Shown: positions 26,000 to 33,932 of the stretch, piece by piece
How positions within the stretch are numbered: the stretch's first letter is position 1
Layout: each line of letters begins with the position of its first letter
Source of the DNA: Massilia endophytica
GTDB taxonomy: Bacteria > Pseudomonadota > Gammaproteobacteria > Burkholderiales > Burkholderiaceae_D
NCBI RefSeq assembly: GCF_021165955.1
Contig: NZ_CP088952.1
Location: 1,674,001-1,738,000, forward strand
Direction: 5' to 3'
DNA length: 64,000 nt
The notes under the pieces: generated by a model
Database searches by the model: none
What the model was told of the DNA's origin: nothing
The model's input: only the letters and a program-made list of their open reading frames with translations
Made by a program: the position numbers and the translations under genes

Positions 26000-26086
26000 T
26001 GGTGCCCCGAGCCGGAATCGAACCGGCACGGCCTTGCGGCCAACGGATTTTAAGTCCGGTGTGTCTACCAATTTCACCATCAGGGC
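26000..26086 (-). tRNA. tRNA-Leu (anticodon UAA)
   Basis: The minus strand reads GCCCTGATGG at the 5' end and ends CGGGGCACCA. The acceptor stem pairs GCCCTGA with TCGGGGC (one U-G). The anticodon loop is CTTAAAA with anticodon TAA, a long variable arm follows as expected for a class II tRNA, and the T arm is GCCGG-TTCGATT-CCGGC. CCA is encoded. The 3' end faces the AIPR/IS insert, the usual side for island integration. Confidence 0.96.
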
Positions 26087-26216
26087 ATAGCCCGCTATTA
26101 TGACATGACTATTCGCTAACTTCCAGTTTTGGAGGGACTTGGGCCGGGGTGCGCGGATGGTGTAGCATGCTGGACGGCAGCGGGCGGGGCTCGCTGGCTC
26201 ATCCGGGAATCTATGC

Positions 26217-27044
26217 ATGCAAATCAGAATTAACGATGTACTGCGCGCCTATATCGATCCGCTCACCGAAGCGGAGCGGGAGGCGCTGGAACGCAGCCTG
26301 CTGGCCGAGGGCTGCCGCGACGCCCTCGTGCTGTGGGACGATGTGCTGGTGGACGGCCATAACCGCTACGAAATCTGCCAGAAGCACGGCATTCCGTTCA
26401 AAGTCACCCAGAATACGAGTTTCCAGAGCATCGAGGATGTGATGCTGTGGATGATCGATAACCATCTTGGCCGCCGCAGCGTGTCCGATTTCCAGCGCGG
26501 GGTGCTGGCCCTGCGCCAGAAGGATATTCTGGCCAAACGCGCCGAGGAAGCCGCTGCGCGCGTAAAGGCCGAGGATGCGGCCATTGCGCCGCCCGATCCC
26601 GAAAACGAGGCGCCTCCGCCGCCCAAGCCGCGCACTTCGCGCGAGGATATCGCCCGCGCCGCGCGCCTGAGCAGCAATACCATCAGCCAGATCGAGAAGA
26701 TCCAGAAAACGGCCACGCCGGAACTGGTGGAGGCCGTGCGCCAGGGGACGATCTCGATCAACGCCGCCGCCACCGTGGCCTCCCTGCCCGAGGCGGAGCA
26801 GGTGGCTGCTGTCGCAGGCGGCAAGGAGCTGCTGCGCAAGGCGGCGAAGGAGATCCGCGAGCAGCGCGCCGCGTCGCGTCCGCCACGTGTGCCCAGGCAA
26901 GCGGAAGGCGAGAGCGCGGAGCCAATGAGCGAGGTGGAGCAACTGCGCATGGAAGTGGCCCAGCTTAAAGAGAAGAATGCCGCCCTGCGCGCGGAGAACG
27001 CGGAGCTGCGCGAGCGCATCGCCGCACTGGTGGATGCGTCCTGA
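26217..27044 (+). CDS. ParB/Spo0J N-domain-like protein (orphan)
   Basis: 275 residues. Residues 1-110 look like a ParB/Srx fold: INDVLRAYIDPLTEAEREALERSL, then VLVDGHNRYEICQKHGIPF, in which GHNRY is the GHRRY-type phosphate-binding (CTPase) motif. A central acidic linker (PPDPENEAPPPPKP) leads to a ParB-like HTH (TSREDIARAARLSSNTISQIEKI) and a C-terminal coiled coil (VEQLRMEVAQLKEKNAALRAENAELRERIAAL). No ParA is adjacent. Such orphan ParB-like proteins occur on mobile elements and chromosomes with unclear roles. Confidence 0.75.
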   Translation: MQIRINDVLRAYIDPLTEAEREALERSLLAEGCRDALVLWDDVLVDGHNRYEICQKHGIPFKVTQNTSFQSIEDVMLWMIDNHLGRRSVSDFQRGVLALRQKDILAKRAEEAAARVKAEDAAIAPPDPENEAPPPPKPRTSREDIARAARLSSNTISQIEKIQKTATPELVEAVRQGTISINAAATVASLPEAEQVAAVAGGKELLRKAAKEIREQRAASRPPRVPRQAEGESAEPMSEVEQLRMEVAQLKEKNAALRAENAELRERIAALVDAS

Positions 27045-27064
27045 TTATTGAACGGAGTAGCTCT

Positions 27065-29266
27065 ATGCAGAGATTGAGTCCTGTGCTGGCCGCGTTCTGC
27101 GCTGTGCCGGTGGCTGTGCTGGCGGCGCCTGCGCCTGTGCAGCATAGCCAGATGTCCGGTTTCGAGGTCATGCGGCTGGAACGCATCGCCAAGCGCGTGA
27201 CCATCCTGCGCGACAAGTGGGGCATTCCCCATATCCAGGGCAAAACCGATGCCGACGCGGTCTTCGGCATGCTGTACGCCCAGGCGGAGGACGATTTCAA
27301 ACGCGTGGAGCTGAACTTCATCAACGCCATGGGCCGCCTGGCCGAGGTGGAGGGCGAGAAGGCGCTGTACCAGGACCTGCGCATGAAGCTCTTCATCTCG
27401 CCCGAGCAGTTGCAGGCGCAGTACAAGGCCAGCCCCGCATGGCTGAAGAAGCTCATGGTAGCCTGGGCCGATGGCCTGAACTACTATCTGTTTACCCACC
27501 CCGAGGTGAAACCCCGCCTGCTGACGCATTTCGAGCCGTGGATGGCGCTGAGCTTCAGCGAAGGCAGCATCGGCGGCGATATCGAAACCGTGAACGTGAA
27601 ACAGCTGGAGGCCTTCTACGGCAGGCAGCCCAGGCCCACGCTGGCGTTCCGGGGCAGCGACCTGGATCAGGAGCCGCGCGGCTCGAATGGTTTTGCCATC
27701 GCGCCCGCGCTGAGCAAGTCCGGGCATGCGCTGCTGATGATCAATCCGCACACCTCCTTCTATTTCCGTCCCGAGATCCATGTGACCAGCGGCGAAGGCC
27801 TGAACGCCTACGGCGCAGTGACCTGGGGGCAGTTCTTCGTCTATCAGGGCTTCAACGACCGCCTGGGCTGGATGCACACCTCGGGCGGCGGGGATGTGAT
27901 CGACGAGTTCCTCGAAACGGTGGTCGAGAAGGACGGCAAGTACTTCTACAAGTATGGAGCCGAGGAGCGTCCCGTGAAGGCTGTCGATATCCGGCTGCCC
28001 TACAAGACGCCCAGTGGCATGGCCGAGAAGGTGGTTACGGCCTGGTTCACCCATCACGGCCCCATCGTGCGCGAGGAGGGGGGCAAATGGGTGGCGGTGG
28101 CGCTGATGAACGAGCCGCTGAAGGCGCTGACGCAGTCCTTCATCCGCACCAAGGCGCGCAACTATGCCCAGTTCTACAAGGCGATGGAGCTGCGCACCAA
28201 CTCCTCGAACAACACCGTGTATGCGGACGCGGACGGCAATATCGCCTACTTCCACGGGAACTTCATTCCCATCCGCGATCCGAAATTCGATTACACCAAG
28301 CCGGTGGACGGCAGCGACCCCGCCACGGACTGGAAGGGACTGCACGCGGTGAAGGACACGATCCAGCTCCTCAACCCGAAAAACGGCTGGATCCAGAACA
28401 CGAACAACTGGCCCTTCTCGGCGGCGGGCGCTTACAGCCCGCGTCCGCAGGACTATCCGGCCTACATGTCCATGAATCCGGAGAACGCACGGGGCATCCA
28501 TGCTGTGCGCGTCCTCCAGAACAAGAAGGACTTTACGCTTGAGAGCATGATCGCGGCGGCCTACGACAACCAGCTGACGGCCTTCGAGCCGCTGCTGCCG
28601 CTGCTGGTGCGCGCCTACGACGAGGCGCCAGCCAGCGACCTGGAAAAGGCCGGCCTGACCGAGCAGATTACGCTGCTGCGCGACTGGGACATGCGTTATT
28701 CGGTGACGTCCGTTCCTACTTCGCTCGCCATCTACTGGCTGCAGGACATGGTGAAGACGCACGGCCCGGCGGCCAAGGAGAAGGGCATCCCGGTGCTCGA
28801 CTACCTTGCCACGCAGCCGACGCCGCGCCAGCGCCTCGAAGCGCTGACCCGCGCGTCGAATAAACTGCAATCCGACTTCGGCAGCTGGAAAACCCCCTGG
28901 GGCGAGATCAACCGCTTCCAGCGGCTCACGGGCGACATCGTCCAGCCTTTCGACGACAGCAAGCCAAGCATTCCGGTGTCTTTCGCGTCGGGTAACTGGG
29001 GCTCGCTGGCGGCTTTCGGCATGACCTCCACCCAGCGCACCAAGCGCATTTACGGTGAGCGCGGAAACAGCTTTGTGGCCGCCGTGGAGTTCGGCCCGCG
29101 CATCCGCGCGCGCAGCATCCTGGCGGGCGGCGAGAGCGGCGACCCGTCCTCGAAGCACTTCAACGACCAGGCCGAGATGTACGCGCGGGGCGAATTCAAG
29201 GATGTTCTGTTCTATAAGGAAGACATCGAACAGAATCTTGAACGCAAGTATCACCCCGGGGAGTAG
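27065..29266 (+). CDS. Penicillin acylase-family Ntn hydrolase
   Basis: 733 residues with a signal peptide (about 1-21, ending VLA-AP). The family order is clear: an alpha-chain region (VTILRDKWGIPHIQGKTDADAVFGMLYAQAEDDF), then the self-cleavage and nucleophile site EPRGSNGFAI with Ser207, followed by the beta chain (INPHTSFYFRPEIHVTSGEG). Maturation would cut before Ser207. Relatives hydrolyse amide side chains such as N-acyl homoserine lactones, penicillins or aculeacin; the substrate here is unknown. It starts 20 bp after the ParB-like gene with GGAG ahead, so they may be co-transcribed. Confidence 0.9.
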   Translation: MQRLSPVLAAFCAVPVAVLAAPAPVQHSQMSGFEVMRLERIAKRVTILRDKWGIPHIQGKTDADAVFGMLYAQAEDDFKRVELNFINAMGRLAEVEGEKALYQDLRMKLFISPEQLQAQYKASPAWLKKLMVAWADGLNYYLFTHPEVKPRLLTHFEPWMALSFSEGSIGGDIETVNVKQLEAFYGRQPRPTLAFRGSDLDQEPRGSNGFAIAPALSKSGHALLMINPHTSFYFRPEIHVTSGEGLNAYGAVTWGQFFVYQGFNDRLGWMHTSGGGDVIDEFLETVVEKDGKYFYKYGAEERPVKAVDIRLPYKTPSGMAEKVVTAWFTHHGPIVREEGGKWVAVALMNEPLKALTQSFIRTKARNYAQFYKAMELRTNSSNNTVYADADGNIAYFHGNFIPIRDPKFDYTKPVDGSDPATDWKGLHAVKDTIQLLNPKNGWIQNTNNWPFSAAGAYSPRPQDYPAYMSMNPENARGIHAVRVLQNKKDFTLESMIAAAYDNQLTAFEPLLPLLVRAYDEAPASDLEKAGLTEQITLLRDWDMRYSVTSVPTSLAIYWLQDMVKTHGPAAKEKGIPVLDYLATQPTPRQRLEALTRASNKLQSDFGSWKTPWGEINRFQRLTGDIVQPFDDSKPSIPVSFASGNWGSLAAFGMTSTQRTKRIYGERGNSFVAAVEFGPRIRARSILAGGESGDPSSKHFNDQAEMYARGEFKDVLFYKEDIEQNLERKYHPGE

Positions 29267-29352
29267 TTCCACCCGCTTTGAGCGGTGTCAAGCCGGGGCT
29301 GCCGGGGTGGGGCGCAGAATGGTCAATATGACATTGCTGCGCCGGGGGAGCC

Positions 29353-30648
29353 ATGGCGACCAAACTCCATCAGCAGGGCGCCGAGGATACGCACCGCATC
29401 CACGACTTCATCTTCGTCCGCGAGTTGAACGAAGTCTATCTGCTGCTCGATCACATCTCGGGCCGCTGGGACAAGAGCCTCTACGACCGGCATGTCACCG
29501 GAATGCCCCACATCCGCGATATCTGCCGCATCGGCCTCATGCCGGTTGAGAGCGAGAACGACCGCATCAACCAGGCCGTCACCCTCCTGCGCGCAAAGGA
29601 TATGCTGAACGCCGCCGCGCGTCCGGCCTCCGGCCTGACCATCGCTTTCACGCTCCTCGTCATCGGCGAGGAGGACCGGCGCAAGATGCTGCCGCGCTGG
29701 CGCAAGCTGCGGCGCAACGGTCACCAGGCCAAGGCGCAGGAGGCGCCTCCCGCCGACCCCACCGAGCTGCGCGACATACCCAACGCCTCCTGGCTCGGCA
29801 AGCCCACCCGCCTCACACTGGCACGCTACGCCTTTCCCGGCCTGGTGAACGTGGCCATGCGCTTCAACCGCAATATCGCGCGCATCGTCTACGGCTTGAT
29901 CTTCATGCTCGCCTTTACCTGCCTGCTGTCCTGGCATGTCATGGCGGGCAACCTCATTCTCCAGAACCTGGACGCGGTGCGCGAACAGCGTACGGCCATA
30001 TTCAAGGAGATTTCGGAGGCGGAGCTGAAGTTCGGGAATGGCAAGGAGGGCGCACAGGCGCTGAAGTCGCGCTTCTGCACCGTGCCGGTTTTCCGCACCA
30101 TCGAGGAGGCCCAGCTCTGCGAGCGCCGCCGGGCGCTGGATAACCAGCTTTCCAGCACCCGGCGCAACCTGCGCCAGTGGCTCGCTGTCCCGAAAACCCT
30201 GTACCACGCCGTGACGTTCTGGCTGCCCCTCGAACCGCAGTCGGCCGACTTGGACGAGCGGCGGCGGGGCAACGAGCAGCTGGCCCGCATCGTCACTCTC
30301 GTCGCCGGGACGGCGGTGCTGCCGCTGTGCTACGGCATCCTGGGTGCCGGGGCGGCAGTGGTGCGCACCATGTCGTCCAAGATCCGTGAAAGCCTGCTGT
30401 CGCCGCGCGACCTGAACCTGGCGCTGCTCCAGCTGGCGCTGGGGGCGACGGTGGGGGCCTGCATCGCCCTGTTCGTGAATCCCTCCGGCCCGGCGGGCGG
30501 GAACGACGCGGGCCTGCTGGGCACCTGGGCCCTGAGCAGCTCGGCCCTGTCCTTCATCGCCGGTTTCGGGGTGGAGGGGGTGTTCCTGGCCCTGGAAAGC
30601 TTCGTGCGGCGGGTCTTCAATATCGGCGACCAGGGCAAGCGCCCGTGA
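29353..30648 (+). CDS. Multi-pass membrane protein of unknown family
   Basis: 431 residues. A soluble N-terminal part (1-175) is followed by a membrane helix at about 178-200, a long extracytoplasmic stretch (about 200-310, with coiled-coil character and two Cys, SRFCTVP and AQLCERR), then three further helices (about 316-340, 355-373, 388-412). GGGGGAG precedes the start. I do not recognise the family. The alternating layout resembles membrane sensors without a catalytic output domain. Confidence 0.6.
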   Translation: MATKLHQQGAEDTHRIHDFIFVRELNEVYLLLDHISGRWDKSLYDRHVTGMPHIRDICRIGLMPVESENDRINQAVTLLRAKDMLNAAARPASGLTIAFTLLVIGEEDRRKMLPRWRKLRRNGHQAKAQEAPPADPTELRDIPNASWLGKPTRLTLARYAFPGLVNVAMRFNRNIARIVYGLIFMLAFTCLLSWHVMAGNLILQNLDAVREQRTAIFKEISEAELKFGNGKEGAQALKSRFCTVPVFRTIEEAQLCERRRALDNQLSSTRRNLRQWLAVPKTLYHAVTFWLPLEPQSADLDERRRGNEQLARIVTLVAGTAVLPLCYGILGAGAAVVRTMSSKIRESLLSPRDLNLALLQLALGATVGACIALFVNPSGPAGGNDAGLLGTWALSSSALSFIAGFGVEGVFLALESFVRRVFNIGDQGKRP

Positions 30649-30688
30649 TTTATAATTCCGCCACTTTGACCAGCGACAGAAGGCTTCA

Positions 30689-31243
30689 GTGGCTAAACTC
30701 TACTTCCGTTACTCCGCAATGAACGCGGGTAAATCGACCGCAATGCTGCAGGTCGCCCATAACTACGAAGAGCAGGGCCAGACCGTGCGCCTGTTCACGG
30801 CCGGAATCGACGACCGCTACGGCGTCGGCAAGATCACCTCGCGCCTCGGCCTGCAGCGCGAGGTGGAAGTCTACGACGCCAATACCAACTTCCTCGAGAT
30901 CATCGACAAGAAGGTGGCCTGCGTGCTGGTGGATGAGGCACAGTTCCTCTCCATCGCCCAGGTGCAGCAGCTGCACCAGCTGGCGCAGGTGAAAGGCATT
31001 CCCGTCATCAGCTACGGCCTGCGCACGGACTTCCGCGGTGAGCCTTTCCCCGGTTCGGTCTACCTGCTCGCGCTGGCGGACGACATCGAGGAGCTGAAGA
31101 ACATCTGCACCTGCGGCAAAAAGGCGACCATGAATATCCGCGTGGACGAGCAGGGCCGCCGCATCCGCGAAGGCGAGCAGATTTCCATCGGCGGCAACGA
31201 CCGCTACCGCCAGGCCTGCGGCCGCTGCTTCTACACCGGCTGA
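30689..31243 (+). CDS. tdk: Thymidine kinase
   Basis: 184 residues from a GTG start preceded by AGAAGG. Type II thymidine kinase: P-loop YSAMNAGKSTAML at the start, ACVLVDEAQFL (Walker B-like), YGLRTDFRGEPFPGS lasso region, and a zinc site CTCGKKAT plus CGRCFYTG. It phosphorylates thymidine to dTMP in nucleoside salvage. Length is normal (about 190-205 in E. coli-like enzymes). It converges on the AhpD-like gene with only 3 bases between. Confidence 0.95.
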   Translation: MAKLYFRYSAMNAGKSTAMLQVAHNYEEQGQTVRLFTAGIDDRYGVGKITSRLGLQREVEVYDANTNFLEIIDKKVACVLVDEAQFLSIAQVQQLHQLAQVKGIPVISYGLRTDFRGEPFPGSVYLLALADDIEELKNICTCGKKATMNIRVDEQGRRIREGEQISIGGNDRYRQACGRCFYTG

Positions 31244-31246
31244 TCC

Positions 31247-31687
31247 TCAGGCCTGCGGCAGCTTGCGGAAACCGACGGACAGCCGGTTCCAGCTGTTGAT
31301 GGTGTTGATGGCCAGGGTCAGGTCCACCATTTCCTTGGGGCTGAACTGCTCCGCCAGTTCGGCGTAGGCTTCGTCCGGCGCGCGGGTCTGGGCGAGCAGC
31401 GTCAGCGCCTCGGTCCAGCCCAGCGCGGCGCGCTCGCGCGGCGTGAAGAATGGTGCTTCCTGCCACACGCAGACGGCGGCGATGCGCCGTTCCGTTTCCC
31501 CCGCCTTGCGCATGTCCGCCGTGTGCATGTCCACGCAGAAGGCGCAGCCATTGATCTGGGAAGCGCGCAGCTTCACCAGCTCCATGATGACCGGGTCGAT
31601 GCCCAGTTTCCCCACCGCCGCCTCCAGGGCGAGCATGGCCTTCAGCGCGTCCGGCGAGGCGGTGTAGAAATCGATACGTTTGCTCAT
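31247..31687 (-). CDS. Carboxymuconolactone decarboxylase/AhpD-like protein
   Basis: 146 residues of the AhpD-like fold. The redox motif CAFCVDMH (Cys48, Cys51, His55) is intact, with LVKLRASQINGC before and DLTLAINTINSWNRLSVGFR at the end. Such proteins act as alkylhydroperoxidases or thiol-disulfide partners. It lies 80 bp downstream of the convergently running end of the MocR regulator on the same strand. Confidence 0.9.
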   Translation of the reverse strand: MSKRIDFYTASPDALKAMLALEAAVGKLGIDPVIMELVKLRASQINGCAFCVDMHTADMRKAGETERRIAAVCVWQEAPFFTPRERAALGWTEALTLLAQTRAPDEAYAELAEQFSPKEMVDLTLAINTINSWNRLSVGFRKLPQA

Positions 31688-31767
31688 GGTGTTCTCCCGA
31701 TGGTTGCTAGATGGCGGCCATTGTGGCGGAAGGCGCAGGCTCGGCGGGTAGCCAATTCCGTGCCTTT

Positions 31768-33204
31768 TCAGGAGTCCATCTGCTGCAGTACGGCGCGCAC
31801 CCGCTCCAGCGCCGGAGGGATATCCAGCGTGTCGATGGCGCCGTAACCCATGACGAGGCCCTGCTGCGCGGCCGCGCCCGCATAGAATTTCTCCAGGCTG
31901 TAGAGCCCCACATCCATGCGCCGCGCCAGCCGGATCAGCTGCGGCATGTCCAGCTCGCGGCGGGCGAGGGCCGTGATGTGGAAGCCCGCGCTGGCCGGAA
32001 CGGTTTCGAACCAGGGAGCCAGCGGGCCGGCGAAGCCCGCCAGCAGCGCCTCGCGCCGGGCCGCATACACGGCGCCCAGTTTGCGGATGTGCCGCAGAAG
32101 CGAGCCGTCCTCCATGAAGCGGGCCGCCGCATGCTGGATGAGCGTGGGGCCGTGCCAGTCGCTCAGGTTGCGCGCGATGGCAAGCGGCTCGGCCAGCGCC
32201 TCGGGCGCCACCATGTAGCCGATGCGCAGTTCGGGCATGAGCACCTTGGACAGGGTCCCCACGAATACCACCACACCGTCCCGGTCCATGCCCTGCAGCG
32301 AATCGGCCGGGCGGCCTTCGTAGCGGAATTCGCTGTCGTAGTCGTCCTCGATGATGACGGCGCCGCTCCGCGCGGCATGATCGAGCAGCTGGCGCTTGCG
32401 CGCCTCGCTCATCGCCATCCCCAGCGGGAACTGGTGGGCCGGGGTCACGTAGACAAGGCGGGCATCCTCAGGAATGCGCTCCACCACAATGCCTTCCGCG
32501 TCCACCGGCACCGGAGCCACCCGCGCCCTGTGGCTGCGGAAGAGCTGGCGTGCCGCCGGGTAGCAGGGGTCTTCCACGGCCACACAGGCGCCCGGTTCAA
32601 GCAGCACGCGCGCCAGCAGGTCCAGCGCCTGCTGCGCGCCATTGGTGACGATGACGCGGGATGGGTCGCCCGCCACGCCGCGCGAATAGGCCGCATGGCT
32701 GGCAATGGTGCGGCGCAGCTCGGGCAGGCCCGCGCTGTCCGCGTAGCGGCTGCGGTGGACGCGTTCCGCGCGCAGGGCGGCGTTCACGGCGCGGCGCCAG
32801 TCGTCTTCCGGGAAATGCTGGGCGGCCGGGCTGCCGCCGATGAAGTCGTAGCGGGCGCGCGCTTCGTCCACCACCTTGCGCAGGGGGTTGTCGTACTCGC
32901 GCCACGCCGCCAGCGCCGCATTGGCGGCCAGCAGGGCCGGAGACGGGGGCTTCCCTGCCTGCGCAGCAGGGGCGTTGACAAAGGAACCACGCCCGGCCTG
33001 GCCCAGCACCAGCCTTTCATAGCCGAGCCGCCGGTAGGCTTCCTCCACGGGCTTGCGCGAGATGCCCAGCTGTTCGGCCAGCAGGCGGGAGGGCGGCAGC
33101 TGCTGGCCGTGCGCCAGCCGTCCGCTCTGGATGGCCTGGCTGATCTGGCGGTAGACCTGTTCCGCCAGCCCGCGTCGGCCTTCGATAATGAGGTGCAGTT
33201 CCAT
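31768..33204 (-). CDS. MocR/PdxR-type regulator (GntR plus aminotransferase fold)
   Basis: 478 residues from ATG 33204 (45 codons inside a longer open frame whose upstream part overlaps the divergent gene). The N-terminal GntR wHTH (LAEQVYRQISQAIQSGRL, LAEQLGISRKPVEEAYRRL) is joined to a fold-type I aminotransferase domain with VTNGAQQALDLLARVL, IIEDDYDSEFRY and the pyridoxal-phosphate lysine in GTLSKVL. PdxR-type members control pyridoxal phosphate or amino-acid metabolism; the target may be the divergent HELAH gene or a distant locus. Confidence 0.9.
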   Translation of the reverse strand: MELHLIIEGRRGLAEQVYRQISQAIQSGRLAHGQQLPPSRLLAEQLGISRKPVEEAYRRLGYERLVLGQAGRGSFVNAPAAQAGKPPSPALLAANAALAAWREYDNPLRKVVDEARARYDFIGGSPAAQHFPEDDWRRAVNAALRAERVHRSRYADSAGLPELRRTIASHAAYSRGVAGDPSRVIVTNGAQQALDLLARVLLEPGACVAVEDPCYPAARQLFRSHRARVAPVPVDAEGIVVERIPEDARLVYVTPAHQFPLGMAMSEARKRQLLDHAARSGAVIIEDDYDSEFRYEGRPADSLQGMDRDGVVVFVGTLSKVLMPELRIGYMVAPEALAEPLAIARNLSDWHGPTLIQHAAARFMEDGSLLRHIRKLGAVYAARREALLAGFAGPLAPWFETVPASAGFHITALARRELDMPQLIRLARRMDVGLYSLEKFYAGAAAQQGLVMGYGAIDTLDIPPALERVRAVLQQMDS

Positions 33205-33295
33205 GAGCGGGCATCTTAACTCATCGATAAGTCTTGAGCATGGCAGGCAAAGCGGGTAGATTGGCGCAAATCTCGCCGCAAGGAGCAAGGGAGTA

Positions 33296-33823
33296 ATGTC
33301 CATCACCTGCAGCACCCTCGCGCCGCACTGGCTCTGCATCCACCGCGACCTGCTGCTTTACTTGGCTCCTTCCGCCGCACTGGCCCTGCTGATCCGCTAT
33401 CTCTCCCGGCGTTATGCCATTTTCCACGTCTTTACCCTGGCGGGCACCATCTGCCACGAGCTGGCCCACCTGCTGGCCGGGCTGCTCACGGGGGCGCGGC
33501 CCGCATCCTTCACGGTCATTCCGCGCCGTTCGGGGCGGGGCTGGGAGCTGGGATCGGTGGTCCTGACCCGGGTGCGCTGGTATAACGCCGCCCCGGCGGC
33601 CTTGGCGCCCCTGCTTATCCTGGGGATTCCCCTGGCCGTCGCCCACTGGCGGACCGCTCCCGGCTGGCGCTTCGAACCCGCCGACCTGGGCCTGGCTTTC
33701 CTGCTGGCGCCCCAGATGCTGTCATTCTGGCCATCCGCCGTGGACTGGCGCATCGCCGCCCGGTCCTGGCCGGTCCTGATGCTTGCCCTTTTGGCATGGG
33801 GCGCCGTTTTAATGTGGCCTTAA
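33296..33823 (+). CDS. Small HELAH-motif membrane protein (M50-like)
   Basis: 175 residues with about five hydrophobic segments. HELAH at 54-58 sits at a membrane segment, the zinc-binding motif of site-2 proteases (M50). AGGAG and GGGAG lie before the ATG. The second metal ligand motif of M50 enzymes (NxxPxxxLDG) is not visible, so activity is doubtful. It is divergent from the MocR gene, 91 bp apart, and upstream of the tail-specific protease gene. Confidence 0.65.
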   Translation: MSITCSTLAPHWLCIHRDLLLYLAPSAALALLIRYLSRRYAIFHVFTLAGTICHELAHLLAGLLTGARPASFTVIPRRSGRGWELGSVVLTRVRWYNAAPAALAPLLILGIPLAVAHWRTAPGWRFEPADLGLAFLLAPQMLSFWPSAVDWRIAARSWPVLMLALLAWGAVLMWP

Positions 33824-33932
33824 GGCAGCTACGGGAAACTAGCTGCAACAGACTGGCTGCGCGGGCCATTTCATCAGGTAGAATAAGGCGCAGTGCAGTA
33901 TTCAATCACTCATCAGTTCGGAGCAAATGCCG

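Noticed and set aside
26366..29272. 968-codon minus-strand frame across ParB-like and acylase genes
   Set aside because: Spans two real plus-strand genes, without recognisable domains; a side effect of codon bias.
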